The notes: a model not told the origin generated them from the letters alone. Counted from the stretch's first letter, positions 47,472 through 56,173 are shown. The stretch: 57,169 nucleotides of DNA from Acd1 sp049973945 (GCA_049973945.1 JBMFJH010000010.1:1-57169); one strand, 5' to 3'. A program made the numbers and translations.

Positions 47472-47829
47472 GGGATCTCAACTCCTCTTTGAGCTCTTTT
47501 ACTTCGGCCCCTCTTATGTTAACCGAACCTATTAACGACGACTCTTCTGCGTGGTACGAGAAGTAGAGCTTCCTGTACATCGTTATCAACTTTGAGGCGA
47601 ACTTCTCCTCCTTGGGGGAGCCGTCGATCAGCACTAAATAGTTGGGGGCCTCGTCCTCTGCGACGTAATGCCCGTGAAGCACTAGTAGGAACTTCGAAAG
47701 GGTCTCAATCAACCTCATCGCCCTGATCACTACACCGAAATTGTCTCCCTCGTCGTAAGCCCTGGAGGCCTCCTCGGCCAACCTCATGGCTTGCAACAGC
47801 TTTTCCGACGCCATGTGGCTGTTGTTCAA
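47428..47829 (-). CDS. HEPN-domain-like protein
   Basis: A 133-residue all-helical protein that I read as HEPN-like: helix (about 6-28), long helix (about 31-55), helix with R86-x6-H93 (MYRKLYFSYH), and a C-terminal helix (about 110-130). R-x4-6-H is the catalytic motif of HEPN ribonucleases, although here its place in the fold is not certain. The gene is co-translated (4-bp overlap) with a nucleotidyltransferase-like gene upstream, the order of many HEPN/MNT modules. It may instead be a housekeeping derivative tied to the pterin genes. Confidence 0.5.
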   Translation of the reverse strand: MNNSHMASEKLLQAMRLAEEASRAYDEGDNFGVVIRAMRLIETLSKFLLVLHGHYVAEDEAPNYLVLIDGSPKEEKFASKLITMYRKLYFSYHAEESSLIGSVNIRGAEVKELKEELRSLVEEAYQIYDEYHL

Positions 47830-48281
47830 ACCTCCTTCACCTCGCCGCGCCTCTTTATGCCCATGCTGAAACCGTAATTGGTGGGCGTCAGGTGCTTAGA
47901 GAAGTACTCCGCCGACTTCTTCAGGTGGCCCTGTGGGTCGTAGACTATCCTGGCTCTCAGCAACAGGTTGGCCACGAAGGGTATGCCATACCTCGTCTCT
48001 TTGACGTCTATGGGTAGGAGGTGGATCGAGGGTGCCCTGCCGTAGGTCGAGACGTATTTCCTGTAGTTGTCCGTCAGGCTCAATTTCTTCAGGAAATACA
48101 CGTTGAGCTCCCCCCTCGAATAGAAAGACACCTTCTCGAAGTTCTCGAAAACCGCTATGACGAAGGCCCTCCCGAGGTCGTTACCGAGGTCTCCCGAGAT
48201 GGCTACGCCTTTCACCCTCCTGCCGTAGTGGGACACGACCAAGTATGAGAGCTCGCCCGCCAGCTTCAGTAGTAACGACAC
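47826..48281 (-). CDS. Nucleotidyltransferase-fold-like protein with degenerate active site
   Basis: A 151-residue protein whose outline resembles minimal nucleotidyltransferases: a leading helix, strand VKGVAIS then GDLGNDLGRAFVIAVF (about 24-45) where the GS-x-D-x-D motif normally lies, a strand with an aspartate (HLLPIDVKE, about 87-95) and the closing RARIVYDPQGHL (about 107-118) common in MNT antitoxins. The two catalytic aspartates are not at the usual spacing, so it may be inactive. Translated first in a unit with the HEPN-like gene. Family assignment is tentative. Confidence 0.5.
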   Translation of the reverse strand: MSLLLKLAGELSYLVVSHYGRRVKGVAISGDLGNDLGRAFVIAVFENFEKVSFYSRGELNVYFLKKLSLTDNYRKYVSTYGRAPSIHLLPIDVKETRYGIPFVANLLLRARIVYDPQGHLKKSAEYFSKHLTPTNYGFSMGIKRRGEVKEV

Positions 48282-48314
48282 TTCGCTTAATACCCTGGAC
48301 GATCGGTATAAATT

Positions 48315-48833
48315 ATGAACCTCATAGAGCGGTACTTAAGCGACCCTCCCAAGGAGAAGTTAACCTATTTAGGTCTCGAAGTTCCTTGCGATTTGGACTG
48401 CCTCAAGAGTACCGAGTACAGAGACCTTACGGGGCTCCATGGGCTCTCGGAGTCCCTGGAGGTCTTCACGTACATGAAAATGCTGATCGAGGAGAGGACT
48501 AACGAGCTCACGAGGGAGGTCGGAGCGAGGCTTCAAGGCTTCGACGTCGATCCTAAGGCAGTTGCCTACGCGGTTTTCTGGTCCAGGAAGCTGGGGGACA
48601 GGTTCAGCCTCGGAGAGGGGCTGGCCTTCGACGGCTACAAGATCTTCGAAGGGACTTTCGAGGACAGCTACGCCCTTCTCCAGAGGATTCAGCAAATTTC
48701 CAGAGACCCGAACGTGGCGGATCTTTGCGCGGAGATCGATAATTTAACTGAGTCCTTGTGGACACACTTTGAGAAAAACGTCAGGAGGGCAGCTCATGAG
48801 GCTACGAATAGGGGTGGAGAACCTAACCATTGA
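48315..48833 (+). CDS. Protein of unknown function upstream of the PTPS-like gene
   Basis: A 172-residue helical soluble protein, ATG 48315. There are two cysteines near the N-terminus (CDLDCLK, about 25-31) and no motif that I recognise. It overlaps the PTPS-like gene by 38 bases, so the two are co-transcribed and it may serve the pterin pathway. It is divergent from the NTase/HEPN-like genes across 33 bases, leaving little room for separate promoters. Confidence 0.65.
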   Translation: MNLIERYLSDPPKEKLTYLGLEVPCDLDCLKSTEYRDLTGLHGLSESLEVFTYMKMLIEERTNELTREVGARLQGFDVDPKAVAYAVFWSRKLGDRFSLGEGLAFDGYKIFEGTFEDSYALLQRIQQISRDPNVADLCAEIDNLTESLWTHFEKNVRRAAHEATNRGGEPNH

Positions 48834-49212
48834 CTCGGCGCACTACACCCTTTCTTCGAGCCCGAACAGTCAAATCCACGGGCACACGTACAGGGTTAAC
48901 GTGGAGGTAGAAGGGGACGTAGACCCGACGACGGGCTTCGTCATTGACTTCGACGAGCTGAAGGCGATCCTTAGGGAGATAGTGAAGAAGTGGGACCACA
49001 AGCTTATCGTACCGAGGAGCGATAGGGACAAGATAAGCCTCTCCGGCCCGTTCAGGACGGACTTAATCTTCATAGACGCCCCCTACCCGACAGTCGAGTA
49101 CATAGGGATGGAGCTGGCTAGGGAAATTTACGAGAGGTTAGGAAGGAAGTTCAAGGTCACGGTGAAGATATACGAAGGCCTCGACTCTTATGCGGTCGTG
49201 GACTACCCTTAG
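48796..49212 (+). CDS. 6-pyruvoyltetrahydropterin synthase-family protein lacking the usual cysteine
   Basis: A 138-residue T-fold enzyme. Zinc ligands are H in SAHYTL (about residue 16) and the HGH pair (IHGHTY, about 28-30). The distal EGLDSYAVVDYP carries the pterin-anchoring glutamate. The catalytic cysteine that precedes HGH by about four residues in PTPS and QueD is absent (the segment reads SPNSQIHGH). Archaeal variants without this cysteine are known to yield 6-hydroxymethyl-dihydropterin instead, which suits the nearby MptE-like kinase. Start: ATG 48796 with a GGAGGG at about 48782-48787; the frame extends nine codons upstream without homology. Confidence 0.9.
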   Translation: MRLRIGVENLTIDSAHYTLSSSPNSQIHGHTYRVNVEVEGDVDPTTGFVIDFDELKAILREIVKKWDHKLIVPRSDRDKISLSGPFRTDLIFIDAPYPTVEYIGMELAREIYERLGRKFKVTVKIYEGLDSYAVVDYP

Positions 49213-49637
49213 AGAACGACTACCCTAAGACCCACGTTGTCAATCCATTTCCAACCCTCCCTTTTTCGCCTCGAGTAGCTCAAAACGGAGTCGCCGAGCT
49301 TCACACACCAAGAGTCGGCGTCTCCGTCTATCAACCCCGAGAGCTCGCCCAACGTCATAGACCTGCAGTTTTCACCCTCCTTGAAGCTAACATAGCCCTC
49401 CAGCTCCCGCCTTATCACGATCCTCCTTCTTTCTATGACGATACCTCCATATAGAGTGGCATAACACAGAGCGAAGTCCTCGCAGTCCTTCAGTCCAAGC
49501 ATGGCCTTTAGGACCTCCTGGACGCCCTCGAACTTGTCGAAAGTGGCAAAGCGAAGGGGAGGAACGTAACTAATCAGAACCCTGAAGTCGCTGTGCCTTA
49601 TATCCGCCACGGACGGCAAGGAGGCGCGAACGGGCAT
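49209..49637 (-). CDS. Protein of unknown function next to the DHPS-like gene
   Basis: A protein of up to 142 residues; the ATG at 49637 lies 68 bases inside the DHPS-like gene, and GTG 49610 is an alternative start. It has alternating strands (VLISYVPPL, GGIVIERRRIVI), two cysteines in one helix and a C-terminal tryptophan-rich stretch (REGWKWIDNVG). No family is recognised. It may be co-transcribed with the DHPS-like gene. Its 3' end overlaps the convergent PTPS-like gene by 4 bp. Confidence 0.6.
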   Translation of the reverse strand: MPVRASLPSVADIRHSDFRVLISYVPPLRFATFDKFEGVQEVLKAMLGLKDCEDFALCYATLYGGIVIERRRIVIRRELEGYVSFKEGENCRSMTLGELSGLIDGDADSWCVKLGDSVLSYSRRKREGWKWIDNVGLRVVVL

Positions 49638-51087
49638 CCGTGAAGAGTGGCGCGTCTTGAGTATAATTCTTGTCTAGGGCCAGGGCTATCTCGGCCTTCG
49701 CTAGTTCGTAACCTATGTACACTGCATGCTCGGGCGAAGGATTCGCGGTTCTCACGAGTTCCCTCGCGAGGTAGAGGCCGTTCCTACCCCTGAGGGCTAT
49801 CCTCTTGTCGCCCTCTATCCACTCTACTCCGATCTCGTCCTCCCCCTTATAGACCCTCACGTAACCCCTGTCCATGACGGGCTCAGACGATGTGACGGGC
49901 TTCGCGTCCACAGGGATCTGGTCGTACTTCCGCTTCTTGTCCTTCAGTACTAGGAGGTCAAGTCCGAGGTCTTTCAGATACGACTTACCGCCGCTAAGCG
50001 TCGCCATTTCTGCTGCTAGCCTGAGCTCAGCGGTAGACCACCTAGTCTTATTGCCCTCCCTCGTAAGGAGCACAGAGACGCCGAGCTCTAAAGCCATTGA
50101 GACCAGGAGCGCGTTGATGCCCGGACTGTCAGCGTCGATCAACTCCGTCACGTTGAGCGTCCCCATCATGAAGGGGAATTCCCTAAGCTCCTCTGTTAGC
50201 TTCAGGTAATTTGCCAAGCTCCTGACTAACCCGAACGGCGGAGGGGAGAGAATGGGGTCAACTATTATTCTCTCGAAGCCAAGCTCGGCCACCTTCCTGG
50301 CGAATTGAGGTAGGTGGATCGCGAACTCTGGATCCGCGGGGGCGACTACGAAGGCCGGATCCTTCTTTATTCGGCTCAACTTCTCGTAGTTTTCCTCCGT
50401 CAAATTAAGGACGACACCGGCGCCGGATCTGACGGCCTCTTCCAGGATTTCTGGGGAGTCGGAGTCTACCCCTACAAGCGGGAATTCCTCGAGTAACGCC
50501 TTCACGTGCGACTTTACCGCGTCTCTATCGCTGAACCCCGCTGGGTACCCCAAGACTGGAACGTCCACGAAGTCCTTAACCCTGTTCAGCTCCCGCTTGA
50601 AGTCCTTGGTCGCGTCTAGCTCCAAGAATATGAGGAAAGGCGGTGACCTTAGCGGAAACTTCAGGCCGTTGATTTCGAAAGCGACTTCGAAGCCCCTAAG
50701 ATGCGAGGTTCGCGTTTTCTCGACACGGAGTACTATGTCTGCAGGCTCGGTCTCGCTGAGCTTTACCCCGTCGAGTATGGCTTTCACTGCAATTTCGAGG
50801 TCGTACGCGTCCTCGGTTCCCTTCCAAACTTTGGTCCCTACGACTTTCTCGATCTCGCGAGCGTCGCCCCAAGAAAGGCCGGGGATTAGAATCACGTCGT
50901 ACTTGGACAAGTCCTTCGAGCTTGCCTTCCTCAATTCCTCCGCTATGTACCTCGAGGTCATCAGGGCGGCCACGGGGTAATTCAGTCTTATTACGTCGAT
51001 CTGAACTCCGTATTTCTTCGATATTTCACTAGCGACTTCACTCACTATTCCGTAGGCAAGTTTGCCAGTTACAAGCAGAATCCTCAC
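49570..51087 (-). CDS. Dihydropteroate synthase-like protein (archaeal)
   Basis: A 505-residue archaeal protein: an N-terminal Rossmann-like domain (about 1-150), a central TIM-barrel related to dihydropteroate synthase (about 150-380, with VGVDSDSPEILEEAVRSGAGVVLNL and IIVDPILSPPP), and a C-terminal domain (about 410-490) of the DUF4346 kind. It is believed to join the pterin to a para-aminobenzoate or arylamine moiety in the synthesis of tetrahydromethanopterin-like C1 carriers. Together with MptE and PTPS-like genes it completes the local pterin set. It is divergent from thioredoxin reductase. Confidence 0.85.
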   Translation of the reverse strand: MRILLVTGKLAYGIVSEVASEISKKYGVQIDVIRLNYPVAALMTSRYIAEELRKASSKDLSKYDVILIPGLSWGDAREIEKVVGTKVWKGTEDAYDLEIAVKAILDGVKLSETEPADIVLRVEKTRTSHLRGFEVAFEINGLKFPLRSPPFLIFLELDATKDFKRELNRVKDFVDVPVLGYPAGFSDRDAVKSHVKALLEEFPLVGVDSDSPEILEEAVRSGAGVVLNLTEENYEKLSRIKKDPAFVVAPADPEFAIHLPQFARKVAELGFERIIVDPILSPPPFGLVRSLANYLKLTEELREFPFMMGTLNVTELIDADSPGINALLVSMALELGVSVLLTREGNKTRWSTAELRLAAEMATLSGGKSYLKDLGLDLLVLKDKKRKYDQIPVDAKPVTSSEPVMDRGYVRVYKGEDEIGVEWIEGDKRIALRGRNGLYLARELVRTANPSPEHAVYIGYELAKAEIALALDKNYTQDAPLFTDARSRLLAVRGGYKAQRLQGSD

Positions 51088-51133
51088 TAGCTTTCCCCTA
51101 AAGCTAAAATCTCACGGTATTAAACGCGTATTC

Positions 51134-52111
51134 ATGAGCCTTATACCGAAGTCCCCTCCGATAAAGCCTGGAGACAAATACGATGTAATTATTGTAGGTC
51201 TAGGACCGGCCGCTTACAGCGCGGCACTTTATTCCGCGCGTTACGTGCTCAAGACTTTAGTCGTTGGAGAGACCCCCGGAGGGCAGCTCACGGAGGCAGG
51301 GGAGCTCGACGACTACCTGGGGCTGATAGGGATTCAGGCGATGGAGGCTATCAAGCTCTTCAACAAGCACATTGAAAAATACGGAGTCCACGTCCTTATG
51401 GACTACGTCGAGACCATAAGGAAGGAGGGAGACACTTTCGTCGTCAAGACGAGGAGGAAAGGGGAGTTCTACTCTGACGCAGTAATCGTGGCTATCGGGG
51501 TGAAGAGGAGGAAGCTAGGAGTGCCAGGAGAGGCGGAGTTCACGGGGAGGGGAGTGAGCTACTGCGCGATTTGTGATGCTGCGCTCTTCAAGAACAAGAG
51601 GGTCGTTGTAGTTGGCGGAGGGGACTCCGCGGTAGAAGGGGCGGAAATACTGTCGAGGTACGCGACTCACGTGTATTTAGTCCACAGGAGGGACGAGTTC
51701 AGGGCACAGCCGTACAACGTGTTGAGCGTGAAAGGCAAACCCAACGTTGAGTTCCTCCTGAGTCACGTGGTCAAGGAGATTAAGGGGGACAAAGTAGTCA
51801 GGCAGGTGGTGGTGCAGAACTTGAAGACGGGTGAACTCAAGACTTTGGACGTGGACGGTGTATTCATCGAAATAGGGCACGAGCCAGCCAAGGAGTGGGT
51901 TCAGAGGGTGGGACTGGAGACGGACGAGGAGGGGTACATAAAGGTCGACGAGTGGATGAGGACGAACATTCCGGGCGTCTTCGCTGCGGGGGACTGCATC
52001 GCGCAGCTTAAAGGGTTCAGGCAGGTGATAACGGCAGCGGCTCAGGGGGCGGTGGCGGCTCACTCCGCCTATAAATACATAGTGGAGAAGAGAACGAAAA
52101 AGGTCGGGTGA
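51134..52111 (+). CDS. trxB: Thioredoxin reductase
   Basis: FAD- and NAD(P)H-binding thioredoxin reductase, 325 residues from ATG 51134; the frame extends 24 codons upstream into the divergent DHPS-like gene, without homology. The FAD motif GLGPAAYSAALYSAR starts at about residue 23, the redox pair is CAIC (about 144-147), the NAD(P)H motif is GGGDSAVEGAE (about 164-174), and the C-terminal AAGDCIAQLKGFRQVITAAAQGAVAA is split over about 280-305. It recycles thioredoxin or glutaredoxin-like proteins. The stop overlaps the GTG of the phosphatase gene. Confidence 0.95.
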   Translation: MSLIPKSPPIKPGDKYDVIIVGLGPAAYSAALYSARYVLKTLVVGETPGGQLTEAGELDDYLGLIGIQAMEAIKLFNKHIEKYGVHVLMDYVETIRKEGDTFVVKTRRKGEFYSDAVIVAIGVKRRKLGVPGEAEFTGRGVSYCAICDAALFKNKRVVVVGGGDSAVEGAEILSRYATHVYLVHRRDEFRAQPYNVLSVKGKPNVEFLLSHVVKEIKGDKVVRQVVVQNLKTGELKTLDVDGVFIEIGHEPAKEWVQRVGLETDEEGYIKVDEWMRTNIPGVFAAGDCIAQLKGFRQVITAAAQGAVAAHSAYKYIVEKRTKKVG

Positions 52112-52902
52112 AAGTGAGGGCTCTAGTGGAGCGGATTGCGTTAGGGGCGGCTAAGGCCCTTGGAGAGAACTTCGGCAAAGAAGGAATAGACAGAGTCCTG
52201 GGATACCACGGGAGTGACTCGACCAGGCTGATAGACAAGATCTCAGAGGACTTGATAATTGAGTCGTTCGTGAAAGAGGGGATCAAGGCTACTTTCGTGT
52301 CGGAGGAGTCGGGAGTAATCGTCAGGGGTAACGAGTACCTCATACTTGTCGATCCTTTAGACGGAAGCACGAACTTCGTCAGCGGAGTGCCGTGGAGTTC
52401 AGTATCGATAGCCGTGTACAAGCCGGGAAGCGCTTTCCTGGACAGTTTGGCTGGGGCGGTAGTGAACGTGTTCACGAACGACGTCTACAGCTACGAGGGA
52501 GGGAAGTCTTTCCATAACGGCGAGGAAGTGGGGAGGCCCGACAAGTTCAGGAATGTGATGCTGATCTACATGAACAAGAGAGTGATCGATGCGATAGCTA
52601 AGTTCGTGAAGTCTTTGGACAGAGACTACAAACTTAGGAGCTACGGTTCCGCATCGCTAGACATGATCCTAGTTTGCACGGGGAAGGCGGCGCTCTACGC
52701 GGATATAAGGGGAAAGCTCAGGAACATAGACATAGCGGCGAGCGCGAACTTCTGCAACAACGTCAAGATTACCCCAGTTGACCTGGAAGGGAAGCCGTTA
52801 AACGACGTGAGCGTAAAGGAAGTGACAGAGGTAAAAGAAGTGGTTACTTCGCCTTACTCTGAGCTCCTTTCGACCTTTCTTCTATCTGCACGGAAGGTTT
52901 AA
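52108..52902 (+). CDS. Inositol monophosphatase-family phosphatase
   Basis: Mg-dependent phosphatase of the IMPase/archaeal FBPase group, 264 residues. Metal ligands: E in SEESG (about 68-72), the central DPLDGSTNF (about 82-90), and D in RNIDIAASANF (about 208-218). Archaeal members hydrolyse inositol-1-phosphate and often fructose-1,6-bisphosphate. Inositol is needed for archaeal phosphoinositol lipids. GTG 52108 overlaps the thioredoxin reductase stop. The last 59 bases overlap the convergent AAA ATPase gene. Confidence 0.92.
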   Translation: MKVRALVERIALGAAKALGENFGKEGIDRVLGYHGSDSTRLIDKISEDLIIESFVKEGIKATFVSEESGVIVRGNEYLILVDPLDGSTNFVSGVPWSSVSIAVYKPGSAFLDSLAGAVVNVFTNDVYSYEGGKSFHNGEEVGRPDKFRNVMLIYMNKRVIDAIAKFVKSLDRDYKLRSYGSASLDMILVCTGKAALYADIRGKLRNIDIAASANFCNNVKITPVDLEGKPLNDVSVKEVTEVKEVVTSPYSELLSTFLLSARKV

Positions 52903-54688
52903 CCATGGCCAAGGCGTCCAGTAGGTCCTCGTAGGTCAGCTCTCTGCCCACGTTGCCCCTTATGATCTCCTTGAGCACTTTTAGCTTCGCCTCTCTAGTC
53001 ACAGCAGCAATGTCGGCCCCGCTGTAACCCTCCGTTAGCTCAGCCAGTTTGTCACAGTTCACCTTGACGCAAGTGTCCTTGCCTAAGTACTTCTCGAATA
53101 TGTCCCTCCTTTCGTCCCTGTTCGGCAAAGGCATGAACACTATCTTGTCAAACCTGCCCGGTCTCAGCAAGGCTGGATCTACGTCCTCGATCCGATTCGT
53201 GGTTCCGATGACGATTACGTCCTTCAGAGTCCTGATGCCGTCCATCTCCGTCAATAACTGGTTGACCACTTTGTTACCCTCAGATCTATAGGCCTCCCTC
53301 CTGGGTGCAATGGCGTCGATCTCGTCGAGGAGGACTATGGAGGGTTTGTTCTCCCTGGCCCTGTTGAAGACCTCCTTCATAGCAGCAAGCGCTCCCTCGT
53401 ACCCCCTGTGCATAATTTCGGCTCCACTCAGCATAATCAGCTTGACTTTCAAGGTGTTCGCAAGGGCCTTCGCCATCATGGTCTTCCCTACACCGGGCGG
53501 TCCGTACAGAAGGATACCCCTGATGGGAGGTATCTTCATTTGGGACATCAAGTTCGAGTACTTTAGTTGAATCTCGAGAAGCTCAAACAACTCTCTCTTT
53601 ATCTGATCGTAACCTCCGACGTCGTTGAGGGTAAGTCCCTCGGTCTCTTCCCGAATTGTGACTTCTGGCCCGGATTTCCTCTCGTAATCCATCTTGAATT
53701 TCTCGTACTGCTCGAGCATTTCCAGGGAAACGCTCGGCCTATACTTTCGGATGACCTCTATGAAGTCGGCCATGGCGATTTCCCTCTCTGTACCAGTCGT
53801 CAGGGTCTCCGAAGCGACCTTTCTGGCAGCCTCCTGACAGACGTTAGCTATGTCTGCCCCTGTGTACCTTTCGGTCATCTTAGCCAAGGCCTCGAAGTCT
53901 ACGTCTTTCGCTATCGGCTTATTCTTGCAGTGGATCTTGAATATCTCTATCCTCGACTTCAAGTCGGGAAGTCCGACATAAATCAGCTTGTCGAACCTAC
54001 CCGCCCTCAGTAACGCCTTGTCCAACATGTGAGGGACGTTCGTTGACCCTACTATGATAATCCCCTCGTCGCTGTTCAGTCCGTCAATCTCGGAGAGCAT
54101 AAGGGAAAGAAGCCTCGGGGTTACTGAGTCACCGACGTGATGTTCCCTCTTCACTCCTATAGTGTCGATCTCGTCGAAGAACAGGATAACTGGAGCCATC
54201 TTCCTAGCGTTGTTGAACAGCTCCCTTAGCCTCTGCTCGCTCTCGCCGTACCACTTGCTCATGATTTCGGGAACACTGACGTAGATGAAGTTGATTTTGG
54301 CCTCGTTGGCCAGGGCTTTCATCATGAGGGTTTTACCGCAACCTGGAGGACCGAAAAGTAGTATGCCCTTTGGTGGCTTCAAACCGTACTTCGTTGCAAG
54401 ATCCTTCCTCTTGAGGGGTAGCTCTATGTACTCTCTTATCTCCCTCTTGACCTCGTCGTACCCACCTATCATGTCCCAGGTGACTTTCTCGCCGCCGTCC
54501 TTCGGGGCCCTTTCCATGGCCCTCTTTAGGGCCGCTTGCCTGACAACCTCAACTGGCTTGTCCGATTTCATCACGGATTCCGCGACCCTTCTTGTCACGA
54601 GGTAAAGCAGTACGACTGCACCAACGATGGAGATTACGAGCGCAATAACAGTGTAACCCTGAAGGTCGAGAAACTGTAATGCCAGCAT
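52844..54688 (-). CDS. Membrane-anchored Cdc48-like ATPase with two AAA+ domains
   Basis: A 614-residue AAA+ protein. One N-terminal membrane helix (about residues 13-32) replaces the substrate-binding N domain of Cdc48/VAT. AAA domain 1: Walker A GPPGCGKT (about 113-120), pore loop SKWYGESE, Walker B ILFFDEID. AAA domain 2: Walker A GPPGVGKT (about 392-399), Walker B IVLLDEID, with the pore segment changed to HRGYEG. The C-terminus lacks the HbYX proteasome-docking motif. It is likely an unfoldase or extractor at the cytoplasmic membrane. TATA-like sequence at 54721-54728 and GGAGG four bases before ATG 54688. A small membrane protein lies upstream. Confidence 0.93.
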   Translation of the reverse strand: MLALQFLDLQGYTVIALVISIVGAVVLLYLVTRRVAESVMKSDKPVEVVRQAALKRAMERAPKDGGEKVTWDMIGGYDEVKREIREYIELPLKRKDLATKYGLKPPKGILLFGPPGCGKTLMMKALANEAKINFIYVSVPEIMSKWYGESEQRLRELFNNARKMAPVILFFDEIDTIGVKREHHVGDSVTPRLLSLMLSEIDGLNSDEGIIIVGSTNVPHMLDKALLRAGRFDKLIYVGLPDLKSRIEIFKIHCKNKPIAKDVDFEALAKMTERYTGADIANVCQEAARKVASETLTTGTEREIAMADFIEVIRKYRPSVSLEMLEQYEKFKMDYERKSGPEVTIREETEGLTLNDVGGYDQIKRELFELLEIQLKYSNLMSQMKIPPIRGILLYGPPGVGKTMMAKALANTLKVKLIMLSGAEIMHRGYEGALAAMKEVFNRARENKPSIVLLDEIDAIAPRREAYRSEGNKVVNQLLTEMDGIRTLKDVIVIGTTNRIEDVDPALLRPGRFDKIVFMPLPNRDERRDIFEKYLGKDTCVKVNCDKLAELTEGYSGADIAAVTREAKLKVLKEIIRGNVGRELTYEDLLDALAMVKPSVQIEERSKGAQSKAK

Positions 54689-54780
54689 ACATCCTCCGAA
54701 GAATGTAATACTTTTCGTGAAATATAAGCAAATCTGGGGCGCCTTCTTAAAAGGGTTATTTTGACCTCAAACCCTTGAAC

Positions 54781-54948
54781 CTAGCTTTTCCTCTTTATAA
54801 GCAACAGGATTAAGAGGATTACTCCTGCTGTCGCCATTCCTACCGAGAGGAAGGAGAAGGCTGTTAAGACGTCGCTGAAGGGTGGAACGCTAGTTGTCAT
54901 GGCGGTCTGAGTGGCGTTCGTAGCGCTGTTAGCGGCCAGAACCAACAT
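54781..54948 (-). CDS. Small single-span membrane protein upstream of the AAA gene
   Basis: A 55-residue protein from ATG 54948 to TAG 54781. The N-terminal 25 residues are polar and Thr/Ala-rich with one N-glycosylation sequon (N11-A-T). A hydrophobic segment follows (about 29-51, SFLSVGMATAGVILLILLL in its core), then a basic IKRKS end. This is the layout of a type I-like single-pass protein with external N-terminus. It is on the same strand as the AAA ATPase, 92 bases upstream, and could be its membrane partner or substrate. It is short, but its composition and spacing argue that it is real. Confidence 0.65.
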   Translation of the reverse strand: MLVLAANSATNATQTAMTTSVPPFSDVLTAFSFLSVGMATAGVILLILLLIKRKS

Positions 54949-54973
54949 AGACGGACTTGGAGATGCTTAATAG

Positions 54974-56110
54974 ATGATAAATCTTCCCCCAACTAGGGCC
55001 TTGGTGTTCCCTGACTACGCGGGAAACAGCGTCTATAACCTAGCCTGTGGCATAGCCGAGTTCCTTGGGGTCAAAAGGGACTGTATAAGGAAATACGACA
55101 TCGTGGGGCGCAGGATAGCCCTAGTATTACTTGACGGTGGCGGATGCGAAATCCTGAAATTCTCAGGCGTCAGTAATCTCGACGTCGAGAGGAGTTGTAT
55201 AACCACCGTCTTCCCTTCTTCGACGTCCACAGTGATCACTACGTTGTTCACGGCCATGACGCCGGGCGAGCACGGCGTTCTCGGGTACTCGAACTATTCC
55301 AAGGTTCTTGGCTCGATAGTTAACCCATTGAGGTTCTCGACGCCTTACAACGCGGGTAAGGACTCACTCAAGGATTACTCCTCGTTTTCCAGGGTCTTCC
55401 CGAACGTTAAGGGTTTCCTGCCTGAGGTCAGTAAGGACAAAAGGACGGCCGAGGTCATACCGAAGGGGATCGAGCAGACGGAATTTACGCTTGCCACTCA
55501 CGGTAGAACGTCGATCACTAAGACTTACCTGAACGTTTGGGACGCCTATCAGGAGGCCACGAGCGTTTTGAACGAGGGCTACGACTTCGTCTACATTTAC
55601 GTGCCAGATATAGACACTGTGGCCCACAAGAACGGGCCATACTCCGAAGCCACAGTCCTGACTGTCAGGGGAGTTTGGGACATGGTGACGAGACTTGCGG
55701 AGAAGTTCAAGAACTACACGTTCTACATTACTGCAGATCACGGCCTCGTTCACGTGACTAACGACGTTTTGTTGAATTCAGAGCAGGAGCTATTGAGGCT
55801 CTTGGAGGTACCTCCTTACGGCGATTCTAGGGCGATAATGCTGAGGTCGAGGAGAGAACTGAGGGAGTACCTGAGGGCTAAGTTCCCTAACCTTGAAGTG
55901 TTCCACGCGCAGGAGGACATGATCAGGCTCTTCGGCAGGATAAGCGACAAGGTAGAGTTGCCTGATTACGTGCTCGTTCCCAGGGACTATTCCGCTTACC
56001 TTTACGCCTTTAGGGAGAAGCAGCAGGATGAACTGGGGAAGCTTAAGGGCCATCACGGTGGCCTTTCCAACGAGGAAATGAGGGTGCCCCTACTCGTACT
56101 AAACGCGTAA
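54974..56110 (+). CDS. Alkaline-phosphatase-superfamily phosphodiesterase / nucleotide pyrophosphatase
   Basis: A 378-residue metal-dependent enzyme of the NPP/phosphoglycerate mutase-like superfamily. Metal ligands and nucleophile: D in LLDGGG (about 54-57), T/S in TTVFPSSTSTVITTL (about 77-91), YVPDIDTVAHKNGP (about 208-221), TADHGLVH (about 252-259) and GHHGGLS (about 359-365). Such enzymes hydrolyse nucleotide or phosphodiester bonds; no signal peptide is seen, so it is probably cytoplasmic. It has an ATG start and is divergent from the small membrane protein. Confidence 0.87.
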   Translation: MINLPPTRALVFPDYAGNSVYNLACGIAEFLGVKRDCIRKYDIVGRRIALVLLDGGGCEILKFSGVSNLDVERSCITTVFPSSTSTVITTLFTAMTPGEHGVLGYSNYSKVLGSIVNPLRFSTPYNAGKDSLKDYSSFSRVFPNVKGFLPEVSKDKRTAEVIPKGIEQTEFTLATHGRTSITKTYLNVWDAYQEATSVLNEGYDFVYIYVPDIDTVAHKNGPYSEATVLTVRGVWDMVTRLAEKFKNYTFYITADHGLVHVTNDVLLNSEQELLRLLEVPPYGDSRAIMLRSRRELREYLRAKFPNLEVFHAQEDMIRLFGRISDKVELPDYVLVPRDYSAYLYAFREKQQDELGKLKGHHGGLSNEEMRVPLLVLNA

Positions 56111-56173
56111 GGAGTGAAAGACCTTGCGACGATAATTAAAGAGCTCTTTTCAAACTCGTGAGGTAGATGCCAC

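Noticed and set aside
51062..51133. Longer thioredoxin reductase start
   Set aside because: The extension lies inside the divergent DHPS-like gene and has no flavoprotein homology; ATG 51134 gives the normal N-terminus.
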